A DNA stretch of 64,000 nt, from positions 101,207 through 165,206 of the forward strand of contig JBPWQW010000006.1 of NCBI GenBank assembly GCA_051814705.1. The letters are read 5' to 3'. Below, piece after piece: positions 35,526 to 44,084 of this stretch. The notes beneath the pieces were generated by a model. That model was not told the DNA's origin. It worked only from the letters and a program-made list of their open reading frames with translations, and made no database searches. The first letter of the stretch is position 1. Each line of letters opens with the position of its first letter. The stretch comes from Geojedonia sp051814705. GTDB lineage: Bacteria; Bacteroidota; Bacteroidia; Flavobacteriales; Flavobacteriaceae. The position numbers and the translations under genes were made by a program.

Positions 35526-35897
35526 TTACCAAAAATTATGGAAAGGAAAAATAAGATCAGACTTTCTATACCTAATCCGTATAGTTTTTAAGTGATTTAT
35601 ATACTGTTTGAACTTGGCATGAAATAGAATTTCATTAGTCAATGAAATGATCCAAAACCCTTTATAAGGCAGCTTAATAGAAGGTAATGAATAGTCGTTT
35701 AGGGAAGAGAGTAAGTTTTCAGATTGTTGTGTATGAATGTAAAGGATCTTAGATGTCGTGGTTAAGTAGTCCTTCTGTTCATTGTTTTGTTCAATAGCTG
35801 GTATAAAGGTATCCGGTATTGACTTTGCAGAAACACAAATGCCAAAACAATAAATTGTAAGGAGTAACAGGACGTTAATTTGATTCCTATTTTTCAT
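35526..35897 (-). CDS. small secreted protein linked to the antiporter gene
   Basis: 123 residues with a plausible signal peptide (MKNRNQINVLLLLTIYCFGICVSA). The mature part has basic patches (KFKQYINHLKTIRIRYRK) and no recognised domain. It starts 9 bp after the stop of the K+/H+-type antiporter gene, so the two are co-transcribed. It could be a periplasmic partner of the transporter, but nothing proves it. Confidence 0.6.
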   Translation of the reverse strand: MKNRNQINVLLLLTIYCFGICVSAKSIPDTFIPAIEQNNEQKDYLTTTSKILYIHTQQSENLLSSLNDYSLPSIKLPYKGFWIISLTNEILFHAKFKQYINHLKTIRIRYRKSDLIFPFHNFW

Positions 35898-35906
35898 TTT
35901 TAAGCT

Positions 35907-37373
35907 TTAAGAACTTTTATCAAGGACTTCATGTACTTCTTTTAAACTATCTTCATTATCTAACAAAACAACCAGAACATCGTTCGCTTCAATAACAGTA
36001 GATCCTCCTGGGCGGACAAATATACTATTTCGTTTGATCATGACAATGAATGCTGATTTTGGAAAACGCAAATCAATAATTCGTTTGTTAACAGCAAAAC
36101 TTTCAGGGGATATGGATATTTCTTCCATGGCCGATTTTGGCAAATTCAGAATGTACCTATCATTTTCTGCAATGGGTTTTATTTTTTTGGTAAGGGCAAC
36201 ATTTAGCCATTTAGAAAAAATAGATAAGGTTGTTCCTTGAATTAAAACCGACGTCACCGAAATAAAAAATACAATATTAAAAATCATATTTGCTTTTTCA
36301 ATTCCCGCTAAAAGCGGATAGGTGGCAAATACAATTGGTACGGCACCACGTAAACCAACCCACGAAATATAAAACCGTCGCCTAAGCTTCATTTTGAAAA
36401 AAATCAAGCTTAAAAAGACACTTACTGGTCGAGCCACGACAATAAGAAATATTGAAATGAGTAGCCCAATTCCCATATAAGGAATAATTTGAGAAGGGAA
36501 AACAAGCAAGCCAAGTGTCAGGAACAAAACAATTTGCATTAACCAAGCGAATCCATCAAACATTTTTAAAATGGTAGATTTATGTATCAGGTCTTGGTTT
36601 CCTATATAAACTGCACAAATATAAATAGCAAGAAACCCATTTCCGCCTACAAAATCAGTAGCCGAAAATGTAATAAACATTAAAGCTATAACCAAAACTG
36701 GGTAAAGGCCTTCAAACCCGAGTTTAATGGTGTTGATAATAAATTTACTTAGCCTACCAAAAACGAAACCTGCGATACCGCCCAAAACCATTTGTTGAAA
36801 AAACAGAGGAATGATGGATACGATACTTTGGTCTTGGTTGATAACTAAGGTCAAAAATGCAATAGTTAACACATAAGCCATCGGGTCATTACTTCCACTT
36901 TCTAACTCCAAGGTTGGTCTTAGGTTGTGCTTCAGCGCTAAATTTTTTGAGCGTAAAATAGAAAATACCGCAGCGGCATCTGTTGACGAAACAATTGAGC
37001 CCAACAGCATACTTTCATAAATGGTGAAATCTGTAACAAACCACACAAATGTTCCCAGCGAAACGGCGGTTAGTAAAACACCAAGGGTTGATAAGGCAAG
37101 TCCTTCTTTTAGTATGGGTTTTACGGCAGTCCAACTGGTATCAAGCCCACCTGAAAACAAAATGAAGTTAAGAGAAACAATACCAATGAATTGTGCGATT
37201 TTGGGGTCGTTAAAACGGATGCCACCTATACCCTCGGAACCAGCGATCATTCCGATAGTCAAAAAGAGTATTAAAGCAGGTACGCCAAATCTATAAGAAG
37301 TCTTACCCGCAACAATACTGATAAAAAGTAATAGAGAGCCAACTAATAGGATGTTCTCAATGGTTAAATTCAT
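35907..37373 (-). CDS. CPA1-type K+/H+ (or Na+/H+) antiporter with TrkA-C domain
   Basis: 488 residues with about 12 membrane helices in the first 390, including FILFSGGLDTSW (Asp in the antiporter site region), STDAAAVFSILR and ESGSNDPMAYVL. The cytoplasmic tail from about residue 400 (ISPESFAVNKRIIDLRFPKS, IFVRPGGSTVIEANDVLVVL) is a TrkA-C domain of the kind that binds nucleotides and gates NhaP2/CvrA transporters. It should export K+ or Na+ in exchange for protons. A small secreted gene follows in the same unit. The ion preference cannot be read from sequence. Confidence 0.9.
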   Translation of the reverse strand: MNLTIENILLVGSLLLFISIVAGKTSYRFGVPALILFLTIGMIAGSEGIGGIRFNDPKIAQFIGIVSLNFILFSGGLDTSWTAVKPILKEGLALSTLGVLLTAVSLGTFVWFVTDFTIYESMLLGSIVSSTDAAAVFSILRSKNLALKHNLRPTLELESGSNDPMAYVLTIAFLTLVINQDQSIVSIIPLFFQQMVLGGIAGFVFGRLSKFIINTIKLGFEGLYPVLVIALMFITFSATDFVGGNGFLAIYICAVYIGNQDLIHKSTILKMFDGFAWLMQIVLFLTLGLLVFPSQIIPYMGIGLLISIFLIVVARPVSVFLSLIFFKMKLRRRFYISWVGLRGAVPIVFATYPLLAGIEKANMIFNIVFFISVTSVLIQGTTLSIFSKWLNVALTKKIKPIAENDRYILNLPKSAMEEISISPESFAVNKRIIDLRFPKSAFIVMIKRNSIFVRPGGSTVIEANDVLVVLLDNEDSLKEVHEVLDKSS

Positions 37374-37500
37374 TATTTTCTCGTCTTAAACCAGCTAGCA
37401 CAAATTTAGGTTTTTTATAAAAAGAAAATAATTAAATGATTGTTAGTTTTGAATTGTTGAAGAATCGTAAGTTGTATGTTGCAAGTTATTTTAAATTAAA

Positions 37501-37537
37501 TGCCCTGCAAGCATAGGATTCCTAACCTTGCAGGGCA
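37501..37537 (-). terminator. hairpin downstream of the secreted CxxC protein gene
   Basis: TGCCCTGCAAG and CTTGCAGGGCA pair perfectly (11 bp, 15-nt loop). On the minus strand it is followed by an AT-rich stretch rather than a long T-run, so it is a probable terminator. Confidence 0.65.
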
Positions 37538-37543
37538 AAAAGA

Positions 37544-38281
37544 TTAGTTTACTGTATATGGTAATGATAAATTACCACTAGCTACAGAATAGACTTTATA
37601 AACGCCAAGCATGGGTTTATCACCGCCACCGTGACCACCGTCTCCGCCAGTATTTACTTGCATAAATGCCGCAACGCCGTCATATGAAAAATCTATTTTA
37701 TTGTTCATTCTATAATCTGGAACAACAACTCTAATATTCTGGCCTGTAGTTATGACCTGAAAACCAGGAGAGTCTATATACATTGGCATCCCAGGATTGG
37801 TTGGAGGTAATACAACACTAGTATCCTTTGGGTCAAATTGCTTCACAGCTAGACCACCTTCAACTCGATTGTCTTCTGTCAAAACTACCCAATGCGGATG
37901 CCAGATAATGCCGTCGTTCCCATAGTCTTTATCAGAATTTTCATCCCAAAGTGGTGTGTCATCAAAGTCGGGATGAGAAGTAAGTGCAAGAGCCACGATC
38001 CCTTCTGTTTCTCCAAAACCTACATCAGTTGATTTAAGAGTAGTGGGGAATACATAACCCAATACTGGAGCGCCATTGAGTTGTCCTGCAGGGGTTGCTG
38101 TGGTTTTACCAGCAGTACCTTTTACGCTAATCTCCCAAATTGTGGCCGCAATGGCAGATTCGTGTTTTACATTAACATTTACGATTTGGAAATCGTCATT
38201 ATTGTAGTTTCCACAGGTGTTGCAAGCGAAAACTTGTACCGTTAGAAATGATACTAAAGTCAATAGAATGGTTGCTTTCAT
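37544..38281 (-). CDS. secreted protein of unknown function with an N-terminal CxxC
   Basis: 245 residues. The signal peptide MKATILLTLVSFLTVQVFA ends just before CNTCGN, giving a mature N-terminal CxxC pair. The body has strands (ATIWEISVKGTAGKT, GIVALALTSHPDF) and a Gly/His-rich loop (GGDGGHGGGDKP). I do not recognise a family. A small thioredoxin-like protein with a CPVC motif is encoded 57 bp upstream on the same strand, suggesting a thiol or metal context for both. Metal binding at CxxC or the His/Gly loop is inference only. Confidence 0.65.
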   Translation of the reverse strand: MKATILLTLVSFLTVQVFACNTCGNYNNDDFQIVNVNVKHESAIAATIWEISVKGTAGKTTATPAGQLNGAPVLGYVFPTTLKSTDVGFGETEGIVALALTSHPDFDDTPLWDENSDKDYGNDGIIWHPHWVVLTEDNRVEGGLAVKQFDPKDTSVVLPPTNPGMPMYIDSPGFQVITTGQNIRVVVPDYRMNNKIDFSYDGVAAFMQVNTGGDGGHGGGDKPMLGVYKVYSVASGNLSLPYTVN

Positions 38282-38338
38282 TTGTTTAAATTTTAAGTTT
38301 TTAAAAAGCCAGAGACACCTAACTTTTAGATTATTTTT

Positions 38339-38572
38339 TTAGCCTTTTACGTCTGCTATAGAAGCACCGTAATTGATGTGAAGTACATTGCCGTTTTGAG
38401 TAAGCAAAGCGGGAACAGATTTTATACCTGCTTGTTCTGCTTCAGCTATTCGGCTGCGATCTTCACCAATGTGAACAAGTTCTACCTTGTCTTCACCAAT
38501 AAGGTTAATAATATCTTGTTCTGCACTTAAGCAAACCGGGCATCCAGCGTGATAAAAAATTGATTTTGCCAT
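38339..38572 (-). CDS. small thioredoxin/glutaredoxin-fold protein (CPVC)
   Basis: 77 residues: AKSIFYHAGCPVCLSAEQDI, then a cis-Pro segment KSVPALLTQNG and a terminal strand. The CPVC pair at residues 12-15 suggests a redox or metal site, as in small glutaredoxin-like proteins. No signal peptide. It is located just upstream of the secreted CxxC protein, so the pair may be an operon. Typical thioredoxins are longer (about 105 residues), so this is a minimal version. Confidence 0.82.
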   Translation of the reverse strand: MAKSIFYHAGCPVCLSAEQDIINLIGEDKVELVHIGEDRSRIAEAEQAGIKSVPALLTQNGNVLHINYGASIADVKG

Positions 38573-38898
38573 GTCTTTTATGTTTATTTATTTTTTGGCA
38601 TTATTGCCGGTACAAATATAGTAAGGAATCCTAACTAAATAAAATTTATGAAGATATTTTTCTAACTTTTAACAATTTTTTTAATCATCAGTTAGAATAG
38701 TATTGCGAATTTGGATGGTGTATAAATGATGAGTTGAAATGTTGAATGCTAGGTTTTGGTAAGTTGTTGAGTGGGGTAGAAGTCATAAAATTGGTGTAAT
38801 TAAGCAACAACCTTTACTAGTAATAAAGAGTAGATAGTAAACTAAAAGGCTGTAAATATAAATTTACAGCCCTTTTTGAGGATAAGTGTGAAATGGGG
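38573..38898. other. intergenic stretch, no gene seen apart from a terminator
   Basis: 326 bp that hold the promoter side of the glutaredoxin-like gene on one end and the terminator of the microprotein gene (38844-38877) on the other. I saw no other supported structure. Confidence 0.4.
38844..38877 (-). terminator. intrinsic terminator of the microprotein gene
   Basis: GGCTGTAAAT (38848-38857) pairs perfectly with ATTTACAGCC (38862-38871) around a 4-nt loop. The A-tract on the plus strand at 38844-38847 is a T-tract on the minus strand after the stem. It lies 22 bp past the microprotein stop. Confidence 0.85.
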
Positions 38899-39012
38899 TT
38901 AGACTCTAGATTTGCGTCGCTTCATTTTCTTATCTTCTAGTTTTTTAAGAATCTTTTTTTGTTTTTTATCGCTTAATTCTTCTTTTGTAAGCTTTTTTCT
39001 TAGTACAGCCAT
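38899..39012 (-). CDS. 37-residue lysine-rich microprotein
   Basis: An ATG at 39012 opens 37 codons that end in TAA: MAVLRKKLTKEELSDKKQ at the start, then about 19 residues dominated by Lys and Arg. The predicted protein is helical and very basic. Support for expression is that the frame is clean and a strong intrinsic terminator begins 22 bp after the stop codon. It is isolated from neighbours by intergenic stretches of 326 and 485 bp. Basic peptides of this type could bind RNA, DNA or ribosomes, but I do not recognise the family. Confidence 0.6.
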   Translation of the reverse strand: MAVLRKKLTKEELSDKKQKKILKKLEDKKMKRRKSRV

Positions 39013-39497
39013 GATATAATTTTTTAAGTTTTATTAAAAATAACATTGCTAAAACTCCAAATCATACACTATTTTAAATGCGAGTAGAGGTATTCAACAT
39101 GTTGTAATTGAATGACTTTTGAAAAATAATGTAATAGAGTTGTTCAGGCACACTCGTAATGCCTGATTAATTCAGGAAGATGATTTTGCGTTTTTGAGAC
39201 GTCGTAAAATAAAAAAACGAACAAAACAACCTGCTGATTTGCGTGTTGAAAAAGCTTTGTAAGTGTTTCTTTTTTAAGGAATTCATTTTGTTTGATAATA
39301 ATAAATTAATAGGCTAAAAAGTAAACATAGCCATAAAGTTTCAACTTTCCAAATTTAGAGGGGGCGTTACATTCTTCTGAATTATTAACCATCTTTTGGT
39401 TTAGATTATTCTATGCTTAGTCCTAAATATATAGTTATGTATTAAAATTTAATTTACCCAACTGTCCAGTTTACAAACAGACAGGTTTATTATGAAA
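39013..39497. other. intergenic stretch between microprotein and Kef-type antiporter
   Basis: 485 bp without a supported gene. It contains a 7-bp hairpin TCAGGCA/TGCCTGA (39144-39150 and 39160-39166), and a short open frame after it (39167-39265) rich in Arg and Lys but without an ATG. The promoter of the microprotein gene must lie here. Confidence 0.35.
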
Positions 39498-41573
39498 CTA
39501 TAAAAGGTTTGTTTTTAACTCCGTACTTCTCAAATTATCGGGGTATTGTTGAGGATAGATCACGAACCTGCTGTTATCTGCAAAGTGTTTTTCAAGTTTA
39601 GATGGTAGATTATCTAGTACTCCCATATAGGATGGGGCACCTCTTCGAGCAGAAACCAATACAAACAAGTCGTCATTTTTAATACTTCTTGAAAGTATAA
39701 GAAAATCTTCCCAATTCGTAAAAGACTGTATTGTGATGAGAGCATTTAGTTTTTCCTTTTTGGATAATTTCTCGACCGCTTGCTGTGTTGTTTCATTACA
39801 ATGCAGCTGAATTGGAATACTAAGTTCCTGGGCCAATTTTACCATTTTGGTAAACCATAGACTAAAACCGTTTTCATGTTCTGCCAAAGGTGGTGCAGCA
39901 ATAACAATCTTTTTGTGCAACACCAAGGGTTTTTCCAAATAGCAAATAAAAATGGTTTTATCTATGTTATTCAATATACTGTTCACTTTCTCACCCACTA
40001 ATTTATCAATAAACCCAGATCGCTGAGGCCAACCCATCACAATAATGTCAGCCATGATCTCTCTGGAAATACGAGTGATGCCGCTTGCTGCATTATGGTC
40101 AATAGTGGTAATAATATTGACGCTAGTCTCTGAGGCAGAGGCCTGTTTTACAAATTCATCCAACTTGTCTCTTGCCTTCAGAATATTGATTTCGGCTTCA
40201 TCGTTATTGGCAACCACGGAAAGAATGGATACGGGGTTAATTGATTTTTTATCCTTTATGAAAATAGCAAATTCCAATAATTTTTCTATGTTTGAAACAT
40301 TTGCAATTGGCAAAAGAATATGTTCACTATCCAACCCATTTCCCTTTTTAAGATCAGTGGTATTATTTTCGGATTCAATAATAATTTGCTTGGCGGCTTT
40401 TTCTGTGGCAAATGAAGCCACTATACAGGTTATCAGAATAAGTATGATGGTTCCGTTCAAGATATTCTCATCCAGTATTTGGGCTTTATAACCCACTAAG
40501 ATTATGGCAAGTGTTGCGGCCGCATGAGAACTACTAAGCCCGAAAATAAGCTGTCGCTGAGCCTTTGAATATTTGAATATAAGCTGGGTAAACCAAGCAG
40601 CAAACCATTTCCCGAATAGTGCTACAACGGTAAGTGTTGCTGCCACAATAACAGCTGTTGGGCCGCTGAAGATTACGCTTACATCAACTAACATCCCAAC
40701 GCTTATGAGGAAAAATGGAATGAACAAGGAATTACCAATAAACTCAATTCTGTTCATCAATGCGGATGAATGTGGGATGAGTTTGTTTAAGGCCAACCCA
40801 GCAACAAAAGCACCAATTATGGGTTCAATACCCGCTACTTCTGCTAAAAAGGCAGCTAAAAACACAATGGACAAGACGAAAATATAATGTGAATGCTTTT
40901 CACTTTCAAGTTTTCTAAAAAACCATTTTGCGATTCTTGGAATAATCAAAAACATAATGGCAGAAAATATAGCCAGTGAAACACCCAATCGTATCCAAAA
41001 TTCTTGATTTAAATTACCTTGGCTATTTTCCATAACGATAGCCAGAATAATAAGCACTGCTGTATCGGTTAAAATTGTTCCTCCAACAGTAATAGCAACT
41101 GCCTGATTTTTTGAAACGCCTAATTTGCTCACAATGGGATAAGCCACAAGCGTATGTGTTGCAAACATACTAGCTGTAAGAAAACTTGCATTAAAGTCAT
41201 ATCCGAGCAAGTAATGACATACTGGAAACCCAATTGCTAATGGAAAAATAAAAGTGAAAAAACCAAATAAAAGACTCTTGTTTCGGTTAGATTTAAATTC
41301 ATTCATATCCAGATCAAGTCCGGCAATGAACATAATATATAAAAGACCAATGGTTGAAAAGAGGTCAATCGCAGAGTTTTTTTCAAGGACGCCAAAACCA
41401 TAAGGACCGATAACCACACCTGCTATGATTAATCCGATGATTCCAGGAATATTTAATCTTCTAAGCAGAATGGGAGATAACAGAATGATGAAAAGGATTA
41501 ATGAAAATATAAGCACTGGATTTCCCAGTGGAAATTCAAATTCTTGCATCATGTGTTTAAAAAAATCAGTCAT
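39498..41573 (-). CDS. Kef/CPA2-type cation:proton antiporter with C-terminal USP-like domains
   Basis: 691 residues. The first ~390 form about 12 membrane helices, including IPGIIGLIIAGVVIGPYGFG, FATHTLVAYPIVSKLGVSKN and FLAEVAGIEPIIGAFVAGLAL. The tail has two universal-stress-protein-like segments (ILLPIANVSNIEKLLEFAIF at ~415-540; KKIVIAAPPLAEHENGFSL at ~555-690), including IMADIIVMGWPQRSGF. This is the CPA2 layout where a soluble domain may sense nucleotide or stress signals. It should exchange K+ or Na+ for protons. No KefF/G-type ancillary gene is adjacent. Confidence 0.88.
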   Translation of the reverse strand: MTDFFKHMMQEFEFPLGNPVLIFSLILFIILLSPILLRRLNIPGIIGLIIAGVVIGPYGFGVLEKNSAIDLFSTIGLLYIMFIAGLDLDMNEFKSNRNKSLLFGFFTFIFPLAIGFPVCHYLLGYDFNASFLTASMFATHTLVAYPIVSKLGVSKNQAVAITVGGTILTDTAVLIILAIVMENSQGNLNQEFWIRLGVSLAIFSAIMFLIIPRIAKWFFRKLESEKHSHYIFVLSIVFLAAFLAEVAGIEPIIGAFVAGLALNKLIPHSSALMNRIEFIGNSLFIPFFLISVGMLVDVSVIFSGPTAVIVAATLTVVALFGKWFAAWFTQLIFKYSKAQRQLIFGLSSSHAAATLAIILVGYKAQILDENILNGTIILILITCIVASFATEKAAKQIIIESENNTTDLKKGNGLDSEHILLPIANVSNIEKLLEFAIFIKDKKSINPVSILSVVANNDEAEINILKARDKLDEFVKQASASETSVNIITTIDHNAASGITRISREIMADIIVMGWPQRSGFIDKLVGEKVNSILNNIDKTIFICYLEKPLVLHKKIVIAAPPLAEHENGFSLWFTKMVKLAQELSIPIQLHCNETTQQAVEKLSKKEKLNALITIQSFTNWEDFLILSRSIKNDDLFVLVSARRGAPSYMGVLDNLPSKLEKHFADNSRFVIYPQQYPDNLRSTELKTNLL

Positions 41574-41845
41574 ATTTTTTTTTGCTTAAATGTTTATTAT
41601 GCCAATACCTAACTGCCTGAATGTGTAGGTTTTATAATGAGGTATAATTTGGGGTTAAATATAGTCCTACTTTGAGGATGAAAAGATAATAAATTTGGTA
41701 ATAATATTTTAAAAAACTTCGCAGTGTAGTATTTGTGTCCAAAATTATTGGATGTCAAACAAGTTAGGGCGTGACAGTTGATTATCGATGGCTATGTATG
41801 TCGGTTGGGAGCGCTTCTTTTGCTTGTCTCAGTGCAAAGTTTGTA

Positions 41846-42256
41846 TTATTGTTTAAAGTCACTTTCAATTTTCCAAAAAGATATTTCTGGCGGACCACTT
41901 AAAAAATTTCTAGAATCTGTGATGAACTTTTGCAAATGAGTGGTTTTCATATGATCTGTGTTATAATAAGACTCGTCGTCCCATTCTTCATAAAGTAGAA
42001 TGTTCGACCCGTCCTTTGGATCAATGTGAAGCTTTATATTTATAAAATGAGGTTCTTTTTTAACTTTTTCAATAAGCTTAGTCAATTCAAGAACTGCCTC
42101 AAGTTCTTTTGTAGGTTGAGTTTTATATGTTACTAAAACAATAATATGGTCTGTGTCACTAATATCAGGTTGTTCATTTTTAGAATTACAACCTGTTAGA
42201 ATAAATACGAAAGCGATAAAAAGCAGTCTAGCCGACATTACAATATTTGTTTTCAT
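41846..42256 (-). CDS. ABM-domain (putative quinol monooxygenase-like) lipoprotein
   Basis: 136 residues with a lipoprotein signal, lipobox ILTGC. The mature part reads as an antibiotic-biosynthesis-monooxygenase ferredoxin-like fold: HIIVLVTYKTQPTKELEAVLEL, then INIKLHIDPKDGSNILLYEEWDDESYY and HLQKFITDSRNFL. Cytoplasmic members such as YgiN are small cofactor-free oxygenases. An exported lipidated version is unusual, so catalytic activity is doubtful. It lies alone between transporter genes. Confidence 0.75.
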   Translation of the reverse strand: MKTNIVMSARLLFIAFVFILTGCNSKNEQPDISDTDHIIVLVTYKTQPTKELEAVLELTKLIEKVKKEPHFINIKLHIDPKDGSNILLYEEWDDESYYNTDHMKTTHLQKFITDSRNFLSGPPEISFWKIESDFKQ

Positions 42257-42375
42257 ATAGGATACTTTAATTATTCATAATCAAATTTAGCGTTTTACTT
42301 GCTGCCATCAAAAGGCTAGTTTCTTTAAATTCAGCTTGTTAAAAATAAACGGCATGACACGTCTTAAAAATACGA

Positions 42376-43644
42376 TTAAGACGGTTTATTTATTCGATAC
42401 AATCGGAAATAATAATAAGCTGCGATTCCACCTATAAAAGAAAATAAAGCTAACATCCAAAACACGTGCTGATGCCCTTCTTTACCTGGCGAATTATCTA
42501 AGAGATATCCCATTGCGGGACCTGCGAATATATCTGGCGTAAAGCCAATTAGGGAAATCAGGCCGACTGCAGTCCCTGTAAGAACTAAGGGAATTTGACC
42601 GCTCTCCATCACCGCAAAGTATAGTGAACGAGAAGCATACACTCCAGTTGCCACAATTAATATCGAAATAAAAAACAAAGCGGTCTCCGAATCTGAAATT
42701 ATGCCAATAGCAAATAATAATGCTCCTAAAAATGACACTACAAAACTAACAAGCAACCAAAACGTAGGACGTGTGCGATCTGCCAATACCCCGATTAGGA
42801 TGCCAATTACAGGACGTATAAATAACAAAAAAGTACCAACTTGGGCCGATTGGACTTGGTCATAGTGCATAACGTCTTGGGCGTACAAAGAAAATACATC
42901 TGTGATTTTGTAGCCTACATATGCACTTAGAATAATGATCATCAGTAGCCATACAGAAGGCAATTGTAACACCTCTTTTATTTGAGCTATGGTTATTTTT
43001 TCCAAGTTGATTGCTTTTTCTGTTTTGGAATCTAATGTCATAAATATCCACACCAAAATCCCAACACTAGCCACGATACCAGAAGTAACCAGTATGACTT
43101 GCTTAAAAGCTGCTCTACTTTCAGAGATGGTCACTTCGGAAATCTCTGAAGTCATAAATAGAGAAAAAATAACAACGCCTAAAGCACCAAATAAAGCGCC
43201 TACTAAACCGCGTCCGCCATCCAAAAAGCCAAAAGCCTTGCCTTGCGAATTCGTTCCGCCCCAGACTCGGGTAGCTTTGATCATGGGAGCCCAGAATAAA
43301 AATATGGTCGTAAAACCCCAATATCCATACAGTATTTTTAATACGGTATAACTAGGAAATGAAGCATAAACAACTCCTCCTAAAGCTGTCATCCACAGAG
43401 CAATTGCTATTAATTTTCTTGGAGGGAATTTATCAGCCAATGGGCCACCAAAGAGATAAGACACCAAGGCTACAACACCATATACAGAGAAGCATAGACC
43501 TAACTGTAAATTGTCCAAGTCAAACAATTCTAGCACTGTAGGTCTAAAAACTCGTGAAAGAACAAATGGAAGTATAAATACGGACTCTCCTGCCAAAATA
43601 AGTAGTAAGAGAACGTACCATGGGGCGTTTTTTTGCTTCATCAA
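42376..43644 (-). CDS. major facilitator superfamily transporter
   Basis: 422 residues, about 12 hydrophobic helices and no signal peptide. The MFS signature between helices 2 and 3 is GGPLADKFPPRKLIA, and the central loop (LDSKTEKAINLEKITIAQIKE) is typical. Second-half motif: GVLADRTRPTFWLLVSF. The substrate cannot be deduced; motifs are not those of NarK or a sugar porter with certainty. It is followed 120 bp downstream by the ABM lipoprotein gene on the same strand. Confidence 0.85.
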   Translation of the reverse strand: MMKQKNAPWYVLLLLILAGESVFILPFVLSRVFRPTVLELFDLDNLQLGLCFSVYGVVALVSYLFGGPLADKFPPRKLIAIALWMTALGGVVYASFPSYTVLKILYGYWGFTTIFLFWAPMIKATRVWGGTNSQGKAFGFLDGGRGLVGALFGALGVVIFSLFMTSEISEVTISESRAAFKQVILVTSGIVASVGILVWIFMTLDSKTEKAINLEKITIAQIKEVLQLPSVWLLMIIILSAYVGYKITDVFSLYAQDVMHYDQVQSAQVGTFLLFIRPVIGILIGVLADRTRPTFWLLVSFVVSFLGALLFAIGIISDSETALFFISILIVATGVYASRSLYFAVMESGQIPLVLTGTAVGLISLIGFTPDIFAGPAMGYLLDNSPGKEGHQHVFWMLALFSFIGGIAAYYYFRLYRINKPS

Positions 43645-44084
43645 CTAGACTATAAATATAAGAATTATAATTCGTGTCTAAAAATAGGTTTTTGCAATGA
43701 TTTTTGGTTTAGCATTTAACAAGTAATGGATTATAGTCGGCTTAAGTTTGTCATTTAATAAATTTAAAAATAAATCAGAAAGATCAAAAAAGAGGATTAA
43801 GGTTATTTTGTAAGGAGAAAATTAAACTTCGACGATCCCGAGGCCTCGGGAATAATTACCTCTCTTGTCTACTTTAATGTCGTTCAGTTCTCTGAGACCT
43901 AGATCTCGATTTTAAGTTGTTTAACATAAAACATTATAGGATATGATTCTTAGGTTTCAATATCGTGATACGAGCTATCCTCATAAAATAAAGGTAAATA
44001 AGTTTATTTTATTTTTATCAACAACAAAAGGCGTAGTAATCGGTAAAAAGATTCTTTATCTTTATGTGAAAGCAAAATCAGCCA
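43645..44084. other. intergenic stretch with a GC-rich palindrome
   Basis: 440 bp without a supported gene. A 16-bp perfect palindrome TCCCGAGGCCTCGGGA lies at 43836-43851 in otherwise AT-rich sequence. A short open frame overlaps the methyltransferase start and looks like a shadow. The promoters of the divergent MFS and methyltransferase genes must lie here, but none is clear. Confidence 0.4.

Noticed and set aside
39167..39265. Arg/Lys-rich plus-strand frame ending FLRRRKIKKRT...EKAL
   Set aside because: There is no ATG, GTG or TTG in a plausible place near its upstream stop, and I see no promoter or terminator. Kept only as a curiosity next to the microprotein gene.
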